Part shown: piece after piece, positions 23,750 through 34,880 of the stretch
Position numbering within the stretch: the first letter of the stretch is position 1
Layout of the letters: each line of letters starts with the position of its first letter
Assembly: GCF_021869535.1 (NCBI RefSeq)
Contig: NW_026262668.1
Span: 66,308,058-66,372,057, forward strand
Direction of reading: 5' to 3'
Source: Mytilus californianus
Lineage: Eukaryota; Mollusca; Bivalvia; Mytilida; Mytilidae
DNA length: 64,000 bases
Program-made: the position numbers and the translations under genes
Notes under the pieces: generated by a model
Databases searched by the model: none
What the model was told of the DNA's origin: nothing
The model's input: the letters and a program-made list of their open reading frames with translations, nothing else

Positions 23750-24012
23750 AATTTAATACCAAACAGAAAACAATAAACTTGCGGAAAAGATGGTATACCG
23801 CAAATATGAGGTGCAAAAATTTGCACACCATATCCGGATTTCGACAATTAATGTCTCTTCAGTGATGTTAGGAATCGAAACGGTATTTGGAAGGCCATTA
23901 TAATTTACCTCAATTTAGGATAGACTCTTGAATTTTGAAGAGTCGAAATAGGATGAACGGATCATATAAACCCAAAGGCAAATATAATACAAGCCCAAAC
24001 GAAAAAATATAA
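23750..24012 (+). repeat. Spacer between the duplicated blocks, repeat-like
   Basis: Contains a near-palindrome (ATATGAGGTGCAAA / TTTGCACACCATAT, about 23806-23835). Also present is TTTCGACAATTAATGTCTCT-TCAGTGATG, a diverged analogue of the family A tail motif TTTCGTCTACAAAAGACTCA-TCAGTGACG. No coding content. Confidence 0.5.
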
Positions 24013-24292
24013 ACAAGTCTAAATTGAAAACAACGTTCAAACCTATGATTGCGTTGGATAAAAACCGCAATTTTTATACGTGTGCATGCAAAACAAATTT
24101 CTTGGTAGAGGGATCTAAATACAGCACAAACAACATTTTCCAAAAGACCAAAAAAGTGAAAAAGTATATTTTAACAAAACGCATTTGACTAACAGGTCGA
24201 ACAACTGATGTTCTTAAACCCTGCTGACTGCCATTGGCGATTGCCAAATAAACGTATCACAAGATGTAACAAAATGGAACTTAAAAATTAAT
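24013..24292 (+). repeat. ~280-bp direct duplication, copy 2
   Basis: Second copy of 23471-23749. It runs directly into a short AT dinucleotide tract (about 24290-24307). Confidence 0.93.
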
Positions 24293-24666
24293 ATATATAT
24301 ATATATAACACCAATCAACAGTTTACTAGTAATCTCTTCGCAATGGATACCAATCCGACATTTTGGATCTTTGCACTTTCCGTGTTTTGAAATAAAGACT
24401 CAAAAGTAAAATAAGAGATGTATAAGTCCGTCTTTATCTGGTTAAGAAGAGGAGTTGAGGGGTTCCTCGGGCGACGATATGACATACTTTATAGTCCTGG
24501 TATTTAAAATTGAAGATAGAATTTAATAAAAAAAAAAAACAGTCAGAAAGCTAATCCCAGTTTGACCCTATAATATTGAAATTTGAGGGTTATAAGGCCA
24601 TTTGGTAGTAAGTAATCTCATATTTTCAATGAAATCCATAAATTGGTCAGGGCAGTTGTAAAAACG

Positions 24667-24930
24667 GAGCCTGTAGTACAGTGGTTGCTGTTGTTTGGTG
24701 TCTGTCATTAATGGTTTTGGATTATTGTTTTATTATAAATCAAGTCGTTGGTTTCCTTTTTAAAATTTATTCACATTTAGTCATCCCGGTGCCTTTGACT
24801 GTTAATAACACGATATGACTTTTGTTCAATTTTGAAGGTCGTATGGTGACCTGTGTAGTTGTTCACACCCTTGTTTTTTCGTCTTTGAAGTGTAGTTGTT
24901 TGACCGGCAATCATACCACAAATCTGCATT
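24667..24930 (+). repeat. Family B dispersed repeat, diverged
   Basis: GAGCCTGTAGTACAGTGGTT, AACACGATATGACTTTTGTT, TTTTGAAGGTCGTATGGTGA and GTTTGACCGGCAATCATACC follow the family B order with more substitutions than other copies. Confidence 0.7.
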
Positions 24931-25039
24931 TTTATATCCAGGGCTACTATATTAGCGTTGTAATTGAAATGGTCCGCATAATCCAATATATTTGTAGGTA
25001 CTTGGATAATTCATTCTTTCTTTCACACTAGATTTTTCC

Positions 25040-25200
25040 AATCCGGCAGAAAAACCCTTGTAGCAGTGGCGTTAGTGTTTGGCTGTACGGAATTTATGAA
25101 TACGAATCCACATCCGATCAGAATGGTGACATTTAATAAGATGTCTCGTGTAGGAAGAGTGCTATGCTTTATGAGAGTTTAAGAATTTGTTCACCAATAA
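25040..25200 (+). repeat. Family D dispersed repeat fragment
   Basis: GTTTGGCTGTACGGAATTTA, ATACGAATCCACATCCGATC and GTGTAGGAAGAGTGCTATGC align with 14395-14640 and 15360-15545. Confidence 0.55.
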
Positions 25201-25481
25201 CTTGAGTGATCCGTAGTTGGTTTGGTGCAGACAAATGTTTTGCCCTAGCTAACACAAGGATTTCCAGTAGCAATCTAAATTTATCATCCATCGTCCCGTA
25301 CGACTCACTTTTCAGAATAAGCCTGTTGTATTAATTGCTACAAGTTTTCGTTCTGAATAAACAGGAAACATTTGCCACTGAACGTTAAGTTTAATCGCAA
25401 ATTACTGTAACAAGGAAGCGAATGTTCTCTGAATCGTTTACAATTGTTTTCCTTGTTGCCATATTTTCATGTGTGCAGTAA

Positions 25482-25523
<42 letters not shown>

Positions 25524-26044
25524 TGTCTGCTAAGTTTTGTTCACCACTATTCTTCAAGGGACTATATAAATCATGAAAGATTTATTTGATTTCTTTGATA
25601 TTGGCCCTATAATGAACTATTTGACAGGATGCACTTTCAGTACGCTCATTTAAAGGTATATCCTACCACCTCAAAGTTATTGATGCTGCCCTACTGGTCT
25701 TGCCCTTTTACACTACGAGGTAAGTGCTTTAGATCTTTATCGTTTTAGTCTTTTAATGATGTAACCACAAGTAGCTTTTCGAGTATAAAATGTTTGTTTC
25801 TTTGCTTCTTGTATAGTTTGATATGTAGTATTACAAACGTTTGATAATAAATTATTAGTAAGAGGCAATTATTACACACAAAAAACATAGTGCAGATTAC
25901 CAAAGAATATCCTAGATGTCAAATATCACTATTCAGTTTGTTAATTCCTGTTTGCATATAGAGACATTCTACCCCTATCAACTTTTAATGTTTGACAAGA
26001 ACAGTTTCTAGTTGTTATGCAAACTTTATACAGGCATATCCAAT
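25201..26044. other. No gene; CT microsatellite inside
   Basis: Apart from the TC tract at 25486-25516, nothing recognisable. Confidence 0.5.
25486..25516. repeat. (TC)n microsatellite
   Basis: About 15 uninterrupted TC dinucleotides, followed by degenerate TTTCTCTTTGTC. Confidence 0.97.
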
Positions 26045-26485
26045 GTATGTTCACTGGTGTTATTATGTCTTTTGATTGAGTTAAGCCATTTCAATTGATA
26101 TTTTATAGTGTGTTTTTCTATGTTGTGATGTTACACTATTGTTTCAGATAAGGGTGAAGGTTTGGTACCATTAAAACGTTAAAACCCACTGCAATTGTTT
26201 GCACCTGTCCTAAGTCAGGAATCTGATGTTCAGTAGTTGTCGTTTGTTGATGTGGTTCATAAGTGTTTCTCGTTTCTCGTTTTTTATATAGATTAGACCG
26301 TTGGTATTCCCGTTTGAATGGTTTTACACTAGTAAGTTTTGGGGCCCTTTATAGCTTGCTGTTCGGTGTGAGCCAAGGCTCCGTGTTGAAGACCGTACTT
26401 TGACCTATAATGGTTTACTTTTATAAATTTTGACTTGGATGGAGAGTTGTCTCATTGGCACTCATACCACATCTTCTTATATCTA
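26045..26485 (+). repeat. Family B dispersed repeat, longest copy
   Basis: Runs from TTATGTCTTTTGATTGAGTT through GGTTTGGTACCATTAAAACG, GCACCTGTCCTAAGTCAGGA, ATAGATTAGACCGTTGGTAT, TATAGCTTGCTGTTCGGTGT and GAAGACCGTACTTTGACCTA to TTGTCTCATTGGCACTCATA-CCACATCTTC. It gives the block order used to recognise the fragments. Confidence 0.9.
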
Positions 26486-26529
26486 TATTAACAGTGGACT
26501 TGTTTTCGACGAAAATTAATATCATTGCG

Positions 26530-26695
26530 TAAAGAAGATGTGGTATGATAGCCAATGAGACAACTCACTACCAGGGAAAAAATGGCGTAGAAGTTTAACA
26601 CATATAGATCACCGTACGGTCTTCAACAATGAGCAAAATATATACAGCATAGCAAGCTATATAAGGCCCCGAAATGACAAAGCTTACTTAAAGAT
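26530..26695 (-). repeat. Family B dispersed repeat, reverse, head-to-head with the previous copy
   Basis: AAGATGTGGTATGATAGCCA, AATGAGACAACTCACTACCA, CACCGTACGGTCTTCAACAA and CAAGCTATATAAGGCCCCG. With 26045-26485 it forms an inverted pair separated by about 45 bp. Confidence 0.9.
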
Positions 26696-28254
26696 ATTCC
26701 TGATTCGTCCATGATCTCCGATATCAACGTCAAATCAAACGATTCAAATAAAAATTAAACTTTATGTGTTTATGTATAACTTTATACGATAAATGTGTCT
26801 GGAATAATCTTCATCGGGTATACATTAAAAGTAGAGTGAATATTGATGCGATAACTTGCACCGGAAATTCATAAAATGTACACTTTACCTTAAAAAAAAG
26901 TAAAAATTTTAAATGATAAATTGTTCGTTTTAGTTTTGACGCTAACGAAAATATAAAAAGATACGGAGAATACCGATAAGATGACCTTTCTAACGACTAA
27001 AGAATGACAAATGATAATTTCCTTCTTTGCTTTTCGCGTCATTGGGTTCTTTGCTGTAGAATTATTACCAATTGTATAAAGTAGCGAGTTTGATAGCCGA
27101 TCTAGCGATTAAGTGTGCCTCACAGACGTATAAAAGGTAGCTGGATTTATGATAATTTTATTGTTAATATATAAATTGGATTTCCGAGACTCATTACGGA
27201 TTCTATTTGGCACGAGTAAACTGTACATGTCCTTATTCAATTTCCAAATAAAAGATTTTTATTCCTTGTCGTACTTTCTGCATAATGTTGTTCTCAAACA
27301 ATCTAATCGGGTGTAAGAATTGCAATATTATTTTCTTAACATTTAACGCAATGAATGCCCTCTAAACGACCAAAGGAGACGCGACAGTAATGCCTCGTGC
27401 ACAATTGTCAAAATGAAATATAAAATAAATATCTGGTTTATTTTTGCATTTGGACTCTCGTGCACGCACCTGCGGGGCTGTCGTTTCCGAGACAACTGGT
27501 ATGGAATGATGCAAAAGCGGATTGGATTATGTTCTCGAACCACCATCACGCATGAATTTAATGCTGTATTTATATTTCTATATTTCAGTGATGTTCAACG
27601 GTGGTTGTCCTTTTCGTTTTAAGGTAATTAGATACACAAGTCACGTGTTAATTCTGTAACGTTATAAGTCTGCGTCGATGTTCGTGTCATGAAGGTATGA
27701 AAATATATATGAACGATAGGATTTGATAGAGATGGAAAAAATACCACAAGCATCATTCGAATTGAGAAAAAAAAACAGCTATAGAATTTGTGGTTTTGAG
27801 TTGCAGACGTAACCGTCATGGAAGAATGACAACCAACATAACCTTGAACTGTAAAGTGCATTGATTTCTTATTTAAGTTCATTGTTTCGTATAATGTGTT
27901 TGCTCTTGACTTGCGGCTTGGGGTAAATATATACAAAATTCAGACTGAGGTTTACTTTCGCAGTCAAACACTTCTCGCTAAGAAGGTCTCAGTCTTATTA
28001 TTTTCATTTGAATAGCAGATATAGTGTACTTAACGCATATATCTCTTGTTGATTGGTTGATTTTCTAAGAGAGTCGGCTGCTGATATTGTGCTCCATAGA
28101 ATATCTTCATTCATAAACCCCTTTATATAGATAAAATTAAAAACAGTGTATGAAGATTATTAAACTTTGTAATAACGATGTAACAGGGGTTTATCTACGG
28201 CAAATTTGACAGATATTTGTAAAACTTGAATAATTTTCCATTTTCGTCATGAAA
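26696..28254. other. No supported gene
   Basis: Unique-looking sequence. A 69-codon plus-strand frame at 27413-27622 begins with a signal-peptide-like stretch and is discussed as a weak candidate in the findings. A CACGTG lies at 27642-27647. Confidence 0.4.
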
Positions 28255-28380
28255 ATACGGGTGTGCTTATTGTTGGAGGCCGTATAGGGTGGCTTGTGGT
28301 TCATTGCATCCTTGTACTTTGGTCTTTTGATGGCTAGTTATATCATTTACAATTATATCTGACATCAATTTCTAAACTGT
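28255..28380 (+). repeat. Family B fragment, degenerate
   Basis: GCTTATTGTTGGAGGCCGTA, TTTGGTCTTTTGATGGCTAG and TTATATCATTTACAATTATA resemble the family B 3' half with heavy substitution. Confidence 0.5.
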
Positions 28381-30346
28381 CTAAATAAAAAGATTCATTT
28401 TCCACTTTTTTAATAACTTTCAATGTCTCTGACTGTTTTACTTTTATGATGTAACTGTGATAAATTTCTTTCATATGACTTGAATAAATTACCAGTTTCT
28501 ATCGAGTGATATTAGTAAGTGGAAAACCAGTTTAGGTTATTCGGGTTAAAATGATTATTTAATAGAGACTATCAACCCATGTTTGAACGTGAAAATAAGT
28601 ATGAAAATAATTTGCTGGCATCGCACAGCTCTTCGTTCTTATGTTGAATATTCTAATCGATGTTGTCAGGAAACTTATGTTAGCTAAGTTTTCATTTAAT
28701 GGTTGGTATAACCTATCTAATTACATAATATGCTTTAACTTTTGAATGGTTTAGAATGTATACTATTATTTTGTTTTGAATTATTTGCAGTTTTGAAGTG
28801 ATGTCTTATTTAATGTTATATGCTGATCATAATATCAAAGTAAGTGTGCTGCATACAACGTTAGTACGGCCACTGTCTAATACATAAATATGAAAATTGG
28901 GACATTGAGAGGGAAGATGATACTCTCGTGGACGAACAGTCCTACTACATTGTAATCAGACCTGTGGTAGTAATTACAGTCAGATTTGTTCTGGTTATTA
29001 AAATCAGCAACTTGAATAGTTAGGTTTGTTCCAATTATTGTCATAATTACTATAACAATCAATAAATCCCCCAAACAATCGTTGAACATTTTGTCAACAG
29101 TCAACTATTTGAAACCTTATTAAAATGTTGAAAAGTTCAATAATAAATTTATTAATCCAAATTAAGGATCTTTCGGGAAGCTTTTGATCTACACAATTGT
29201 CAATTTCTACTATATAAATCATAATTGATTTTCAGTTTATTTGAAGTAAACAGGATTAAGACCAACTTTTCTTTACAAAGATCCCGTTATTGTATTTATC
29301 AAACGAAAAATAATGAAATACAACATTGCAACAAAAAAAGTTACAACTATGCCCATGATTTGTATGAATTGATTAGAAACTAAGTCTATCGCAGTCTCTA
29401 AACCAGATTTCATATTTAAACAGGTGGACAAACGATTTTCAGACCAAACAATTATTATCATAAATTAATTGGAAAATGACGTTTTAATAAGGTGTAAACT
29501 TTCAACCTAATTTTGATAAATTTCAATTGATCCTAATAAAGTGCATGTTTGAACTTTTTGTGCATGCGAAGTTTTAACATCAACTAGCGAACTTCATTTG
29601 TCATTGATAAATATTACGTTTCAACAATCTTGAATTTCACACATTTATTTCATTGTTTTTAAGAAAGGAGAAATAAGATACTATGGTACCAGACAGACTT
29701 TTGACACCAGAAAAATCAGACAATTGTATCGAACTAAGTTACAACTGCTTTTCTTTTTGTGTGTTGAAACACTATCGTAAAAGAAATTTTTGGAGATACT
29801 AAATCTAATCCCCAATTTTTCCTAAACCATTAATTTAGTGCCCTCGCCCTATCAAATTTGAAAGACGGGTGCATGTAAAAGATGAATTTAGTCTCCGTAT
29901 CAAAACAAATTTCAGTAATATCAGAATAATCTTGATTTATTTATTTAAGTTTAACAATTAAAAAAAGTATTAACAAACCTCTAGTTTTTGGATAATATAT
30001 GAATGTCATCAAAATTAAAATTTATGTCTTATCTAAATTGCTAGTATCAGTCTAGGCTGACTGGTATCTTTTTTCTTTAAACGTTACGATATAATTATGA
30101 AACTGATATTGTATAATTAACAAAACTAGTTAAGAAAAAATATTGTAATTTTTATACTTAATTAAAAACTACTTAACCAATTAGCTGTTGAAAGTGTATT
30201 ATATTTCATAAACATGTATTTTAAACATAAAACCAACAGTTTCAGAAAGCTAATTATCGTTGTAAGATGAGATAAGCCAAGTTTTTAGTTGGTGTTGATT
30301 TCAAGATGGGAATTTACAGGTACATTTATCAAGGAAATATCAACGG
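28381..30346. other. 2 kb with no supported gene
   Basis: AT-rich unique-looking DNA. The minus-strand frames at 28877-29104 and 29273-29461 contain hydrophobic stretches but have no family match I recognise. Confidence 0.45.
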
Positions 30347-30450
30347 TGTCGCGTGGCTGCAATTAAACCAATAGCTTATATTAGTTGTACACGCGACAGA
30401 AACATTGAACAATTCTATCTCTTTCATCTTTGCATAATTTATTCGAAGAT
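30347..30450. promoter_or_regulatory. Candidate cis-regulatory module
   Basis: TGTCGCGTG (30347-30355) and CACGCGACA (30390-30398) form a perfect 9-bp inverted repeat of CACGCG-type boxes. These are followed within 50 bp by SOX-like AACATTG and GAACAATTC and a POU-like TTTGCATAATTT. It lies about 8.3 kb downstream of the fer3-like gene. Regulatory meaning is inference. Confidence 0.25.
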
Positions 30451-31804
30451 AAACTAATTTTTAGTTATGAATATTTTAAAGTAGGAAATCCAACGTAAAA
30501 TATTTTTAATCGTTTAAATATTGGTGTAAAGATTAATACATGATGTTCTAAATTCTTAAAGATGAACATGAAGTTTTTTTCTCATTTTCTCAATTTCATT
30601 ATAATTTTGAGGGTTTATCTATCAAATAATTTTACTCCACTTTTATTGTTGAGGCAAATTTTGAAAGCGAGTTTCAGTTCGGTGCATTGAGTACATTTAT
30701 ATTTTGAAGGTCATCGTGTACGTGGTTATTCCGCCGAAATTCTTGACCGTTGATCTTGATGCGATTAGAATGAATGATCAGATGGGACCATTCACTTATT
30801 ACTGCATGACAAGAAGTCCAATGAGTTCTGCTCCACCCTAATATACCGTCTTTCCATATCCCCTTACGTTTACATGCAACGTAGACTTGGGTTTTAGCCG
30901 AAAAAGTCGCATTCTCATCTATCCAGCACATTTCGCCAAATTATTTTTGAAAAATATAATCCAATAGTCAATTCGTATTCAATATTTTTATAGCAAGTTT
31001 TTTTTAGAAAATAGGTACGGTAGTTCGGATGTGGGTGGTTTATAAGAAGAAAAGCCTATTAATTATGAAAAAGATACAAAATTATAAGGGACATTGAATT
31101 CTGTCACGACAGCCAGTGGGAACGGCATGATGTTTAAGTGTCAATTCAAAGTATATAATTTCATTTATTTCATATGTAAAAAGTGCTACACAAGTAGTTC
31201 CATCCAATTTTCTGGTCTTAAAATTTTTGCTTGCATTTTTAATGTTACTTTTTGATGACTGGAAATGAAAACTTCAAACAACATGCTCTGCATAATGCTA
31301 ACGTTTTTATGGATTCCCCGTGTGCATCGTCTATACGATTACAATGGTTTCATTCAGTCTTTTGCTGTCTGGTAGAGAGTGCAACATCCTAGGCTAATAA
31401 AAAAGCAATTTTCACGTTAACATTGACATATTTAAATCTTTTTCATTTTCAAACTAGAAAATGTGCTTGTCGCTTAATCTTCAAAACGCGTGTACCACCT
31501 TACTTTTATGGTTCACAATCGTAATTTTAAAATAATTATATTTAAATCTGACAATAAATGCAAGGTATTTAATTCTTTTTTTAGCTAATATATTAAAGAT
31601 ATAATATATTTCTTGAATGTTACTTAGCAACTCTTCGACAAAGAAGCACGAGCATGATATGGCTGGCTTTAATATTACATTTCTATGTGTATTTTGCTAT
31701 TTTCGTAGTTTTGCAAATACATTGCTTATATTAAAATTATTTTTGAAATTAACCATTTTCTTTCGATATGCATTTGTTATTTATCTATCTATAAAAATAG
31801 ACAT
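30451..31804. other. No firm gene; one odd minus-strand frame
   Basis: The frame at 30674-30931 (-) begins MCWIDENATFSAK and is only faintly transposase-like (see findings). The remainder is AT-rich with no recognised repeat. Confidence 0.4.
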
Positions 31805-31935
31805 ATAAATAAAAGAAGAAGTTGGGTATATCTCATTAAGACAATAACCCAACGACACAAATAACAAAAAGACATCTTGGGGTCAACATGCAGTTTTTGA
31901 TAATAGACAAGTGTCTGTAAAATGTCTAACTAAAT
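31805..31935 (-). repeat. Family B/C-related repeat fragment
   Basis: AGTTGGGTATATCTCATTAA, AGACAATAACCCAACGACAC and AAAGACATCTTGGGGTCAAC have the same layout as the reversed family C start (GTCAAAGAGACAACAACCCG). A separate subfamily is likely. Confidence 0.5.
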
Positions 31936-31959
31936 TGCCTATATATGAGGGTCTGTATG

Positions 31960-32100
31960 GGGTTTGCAGAATAGCGAATAAAGGGCAAAAAATGCAGAAT
32001 AAAGGGCACAAAAAATAAAGAATAAAGTAAAATAGACATAAAAAAAAAATAAAGAATGGGCAAAAATAAATAAAATAAAGGACAACCCATCCAGATCCTC
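31960..32100. repeat. A-rich low-complexity tract
   Basis: Irregular repetition of AATAAAGGGCAAAAAATGCAG and AATAAAG words. The overlapping minus-strand frames here read as Phe/Leu/Tyr-rich low complexity and are not genes. Confidence 0.7.
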
Positions 32101-32260
32101 GTATATTACGCAGAAACAAAGATCTGCAAATAACACAGAGCTCTTCTTATTAAGTTATGACTGAAGAAAATCGCTAAAAATAAACAAATAAATCACATGA
32201 ACACGCATGTGGCAGGTTGAATTAGTTTATTTGAGATATCAACCCTGTGCTTTTAAATAT

Positions 32261-32370
32261 TGATTGATTGATTCTTGTTGTTTAACGCCACTTTCAACAC
32301 TATTGGCTATTTCGTAGCTGCCAGTTTTTATTGGTGGAGGAAGCCGGTGTACCTATACCCCTGTGCCTGT
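32261..32370 (+). repeat. Dispersed repeat fragment
   Basis: TGATTGATTGATTCTTGTTG-TTTAACGCCACTTTCAACAC and TATTGGTGGAGGAAGCCGGT form a block I recognise as recurrent in mussel DNA. It resembles the GATTGATTCTGGATGGTTTA-ACGTCC start of the repeat at 52505. Confidence 0.5.
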
Positions 32371-33059
32371 GAAGATCTCGAATAACATATATGTATAATG
32401 TATTATGGAAAAGTACTTAACAAAAATACAAGCTCGTACAAAACAATAATGTTTTAATACCGTATCAAAGAATGCTCGCATTTACTGAAAGCATATCCGT
32501 AATATCAAAACTACTGACATAGAATCAAGCCGTCCTACACTCTAGTACCCGTGGCTTTACATCAAGGTCAAATACTAACGTCATAAACGGTACCAGAAGA
32601 CATGGCTTTGTTATGCCGAGAACAATTAAACCTGTATATAATTGGAATATCGAAAAACAAACGGAATATTTAGTCTTGCTTCAAACCATTCTCTGCTTAA
32701 AAAACCCCGCATAGGTCCGATTCATTTTTTAAATGAAGCTGACAATTAATAAATGAATATAAATTTAAATAATTAGATATTCAAGCAATTCGTTTATAAA
32801 AGGTAATTACCGGCACGAACAATTTGGCAACTCCCTAATTGTATTTTTCAAGACTGTAAAATGTATAGGTTGCAGGTGCCGTGCAGAAAAAAAAATGTTC
32901 ATGTATTACACCGGATAATTATGGTTAAATCACACGTAAGACTATTGCGTGTAAAACTTGAGTGTTGAATAGGCGATCGTCATTGATACAGTGAAATATC
33001 GCTATGTAAAAATTGGTCTCTACTCTTATACGCAACAACGTCATCGACCATCCTCAGGC
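32371..33059. other. No gene seen
   Basis: AT-rich DNA upstream of the transposase remnant. No clear left terminal inverted repeat for it was found here. Confidence 0.45.
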
Positions 33060-33910
33060 TGAGCATTCAGCGTACATCAGAATTCACGTTCACGCCTTTC
33101 GCAGAGATTGAATCAAAGTGGATCAGCTCAAGATCGTCCTAGAAGTGGTAGACTACTCCATTCAAAGATAGGGATATATGAGTGTTCCATCTAGGTTTTC
33201 GAACAGTCACTGATACAACCTGGTGCTGGTATCAGGTTTAATGAGAATTTTCAAAACAGTGCATAATAGGCATCGCCAATGCGGAATTCGGTTAAGAAGA
33301 CATTATATCGGAACTGGTTTGACCCATGTACGCATACATGCTCTTGTTTCCGAATTTGGTTTAGCGATTAATCACGTTTTTTTTCTTCAAAGATGTGATG
33401 GACAAACCCGCTTATGCAGATGCCATAAAATGCCTGTGTATAGGAAGATGACAGATTTGGTGGTAGAAGCGTTACAATGAGGGTAGCAATATCTTACAAC
33501 TACAAAGGAGCTTTGTGCGTTTCCAAAGAAATCTAACGGCTCAACGTCATAGAGACGATATTTTGCAGCCACATAAGCTCAATGTTATTGACCAACAGGA
33601 GAAGAGATTTCAGCAGGACAATGCTCCACCTAATACAGCAAGGTATTGATTTCAAAATGCAGAACAATATTTATATATTGTCATGCCCCTTAAAGTCGCC
33701 GGATTTGAACATTTTTGGGACGAACTTAAACGACGCGTCAGCCAATATCAACATCCGCATCAATCATTGGACCAACTCAGTCCTTCTTGCAACATGAATG
33801 GCAAAGGATGCCACAGGTCCGAATACACATTTGATTCGATCGATGCAGAACAGCGTTAGCGACACATGATGGTCACAAAAGATACTGACTCTAATGTCAC
33901 AGGAAATTGT
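33060..33910 (+). pseudogene. Broken Tc1-like (Tc1/mariner) transposase
   Basis: Pieces of a DDE transposase appear in order but in shifting frames. They are SGSAQDRPRSGR (DNA-binding domain linker, about 33118-33160), RQCGIRLRRHYIGTGL (33274-33320), RCDGQTRLCR near the first catalytic Asp region (33390-33420), NLTAQRHRDDILQPHKLNVID (33530-33590), FQQDNAPPNTAR with the second catalytic Asp (33609-33645), and LKSPDLNIFGTNLNDA (33690-33740). In the last piece the family's ..LNPIEHLWDEL.. third acidic position is destroyed. At least three frameshifts and several stops make it inactive. The internal order is that expected of Tc1-like elements. A possible right end reads GGATTTTCACACAAATGGGA-CAGCACTG near 34203-34230, but no matching left end was found. 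Confidence 0.88.
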
Positions 33911-34472
33911 CCAAATGCATCGTATATGACTATTTTTTTTCAAATCTAGTTTTCGATATCCCGTATGACATTAGTATGTGAAAGGAGTATTTCGATAAGG
34001 CGCCAATATGGCCCCTATTTCTAGCTAAAATTTAAACATGAATTTATAAATTTTGACCCTCTATTACATGTGAAAATTAAAAAAAATATGTTAAAATTTA
34101 TAAACAACTGTGATAGTAATAAATAAGTGAAACTAATCTAAAATATTACAGAAGATTTACTTTAAAAAAATCAGAACAAAAATATAACATAGCAAAACTA
34201 AAGGATTTTCACACAAATGGGACAGCACTGTACCACATGCATAGTTTAACTGTAAATCTTCAGTTGTGGTTATAAACCTTTGCTAGATGTGTTCATTATG
34301 GTTTAAATTTGCAAGTGGAAGTGGAAATTTCATTTTTTTTAAAATATGGAATCTATATTGATAAGCGGATTACGTACTTTTTTAGCTCGCCTTAAGCAAT
34401 CACGAACATTCTTTGATGTGGTATTATTTGATATTGTTTCACCTGTCATGTAATACCGATATTATGGATAAA
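33911..34472. other. No gene; flank of transposase remnant
   Basis: A block GCCCCTATTTCTAGCTAAAA-TTTAAACATG near 34013 recurs in altered form near 36153-36195, after the retroelement tail. This suggests another short dispersed repeat. Confidence 0.4.
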
Positions 34473-34880
34473 TGTGTTCTTTTTAACCTAATTTTTATGT
34501 AAAGTTCATCTGTTTTTGTTTTTTCCTCGTTGAAAGAGATTAAAACAAGGAAGATTGAGTACTCGATCTCAGTCTGTGTTTTTCTTATGCTATTTTCTTG
34601 ATAGAGGTCATAAGAGATAGATTGAATACCCTTTCTTATGTGTTTGTTTTTCCTCGAGTTGTTTTCTTGATAGAAGTCAAAAGAGGAGGATTGAAATCTC
34701 TTCTATCTGTATTCGTTTGATTTTTAATTTTTTTTATTCCAGTGATCGAGGCCAAATGCAGAGGATTAAGTTTTCGTTTAACTGTGTTCGTTTTTTTCTC
34801 TTTTTTTTTCTTTCTGCTTTTCCATTGATCGAGGTCAAAGGAAGATGACCGTATGTTATTCAATTGATAGAGGTCAAATT
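34473..34880 (+). repeat. Diverged minisatellite, ~64-102-bp units
   Basis: Unit starts TGTGTTCTTT, TGTGTTTTTC, TGTGTTTGTT, TGTATTCGTT and TGTGTTCGTT fall at about 34473, 34575, 34639, 34708 and 34783. Each unit has a T-rich half followed by TTGATAGAGGTCA-type and AGAGGATTGA-type blocks. Two unit lengths (69 and 75) are multiples of three, which leaves an 89-codon minus-strand frame open across the array. Confidence 0.75.

Noticed and set aside
27628-27936. 102-codon minus-strand frame
   Set aside because: Composition looks random, with no domain and no regulatory context.
31883-32136. Overlapping membrane-protein-like frames on the minus strand
   Set aside because: The Phe/Leu/Tyr richness comes from an AATAAAG low-complexity tract read in reverse.
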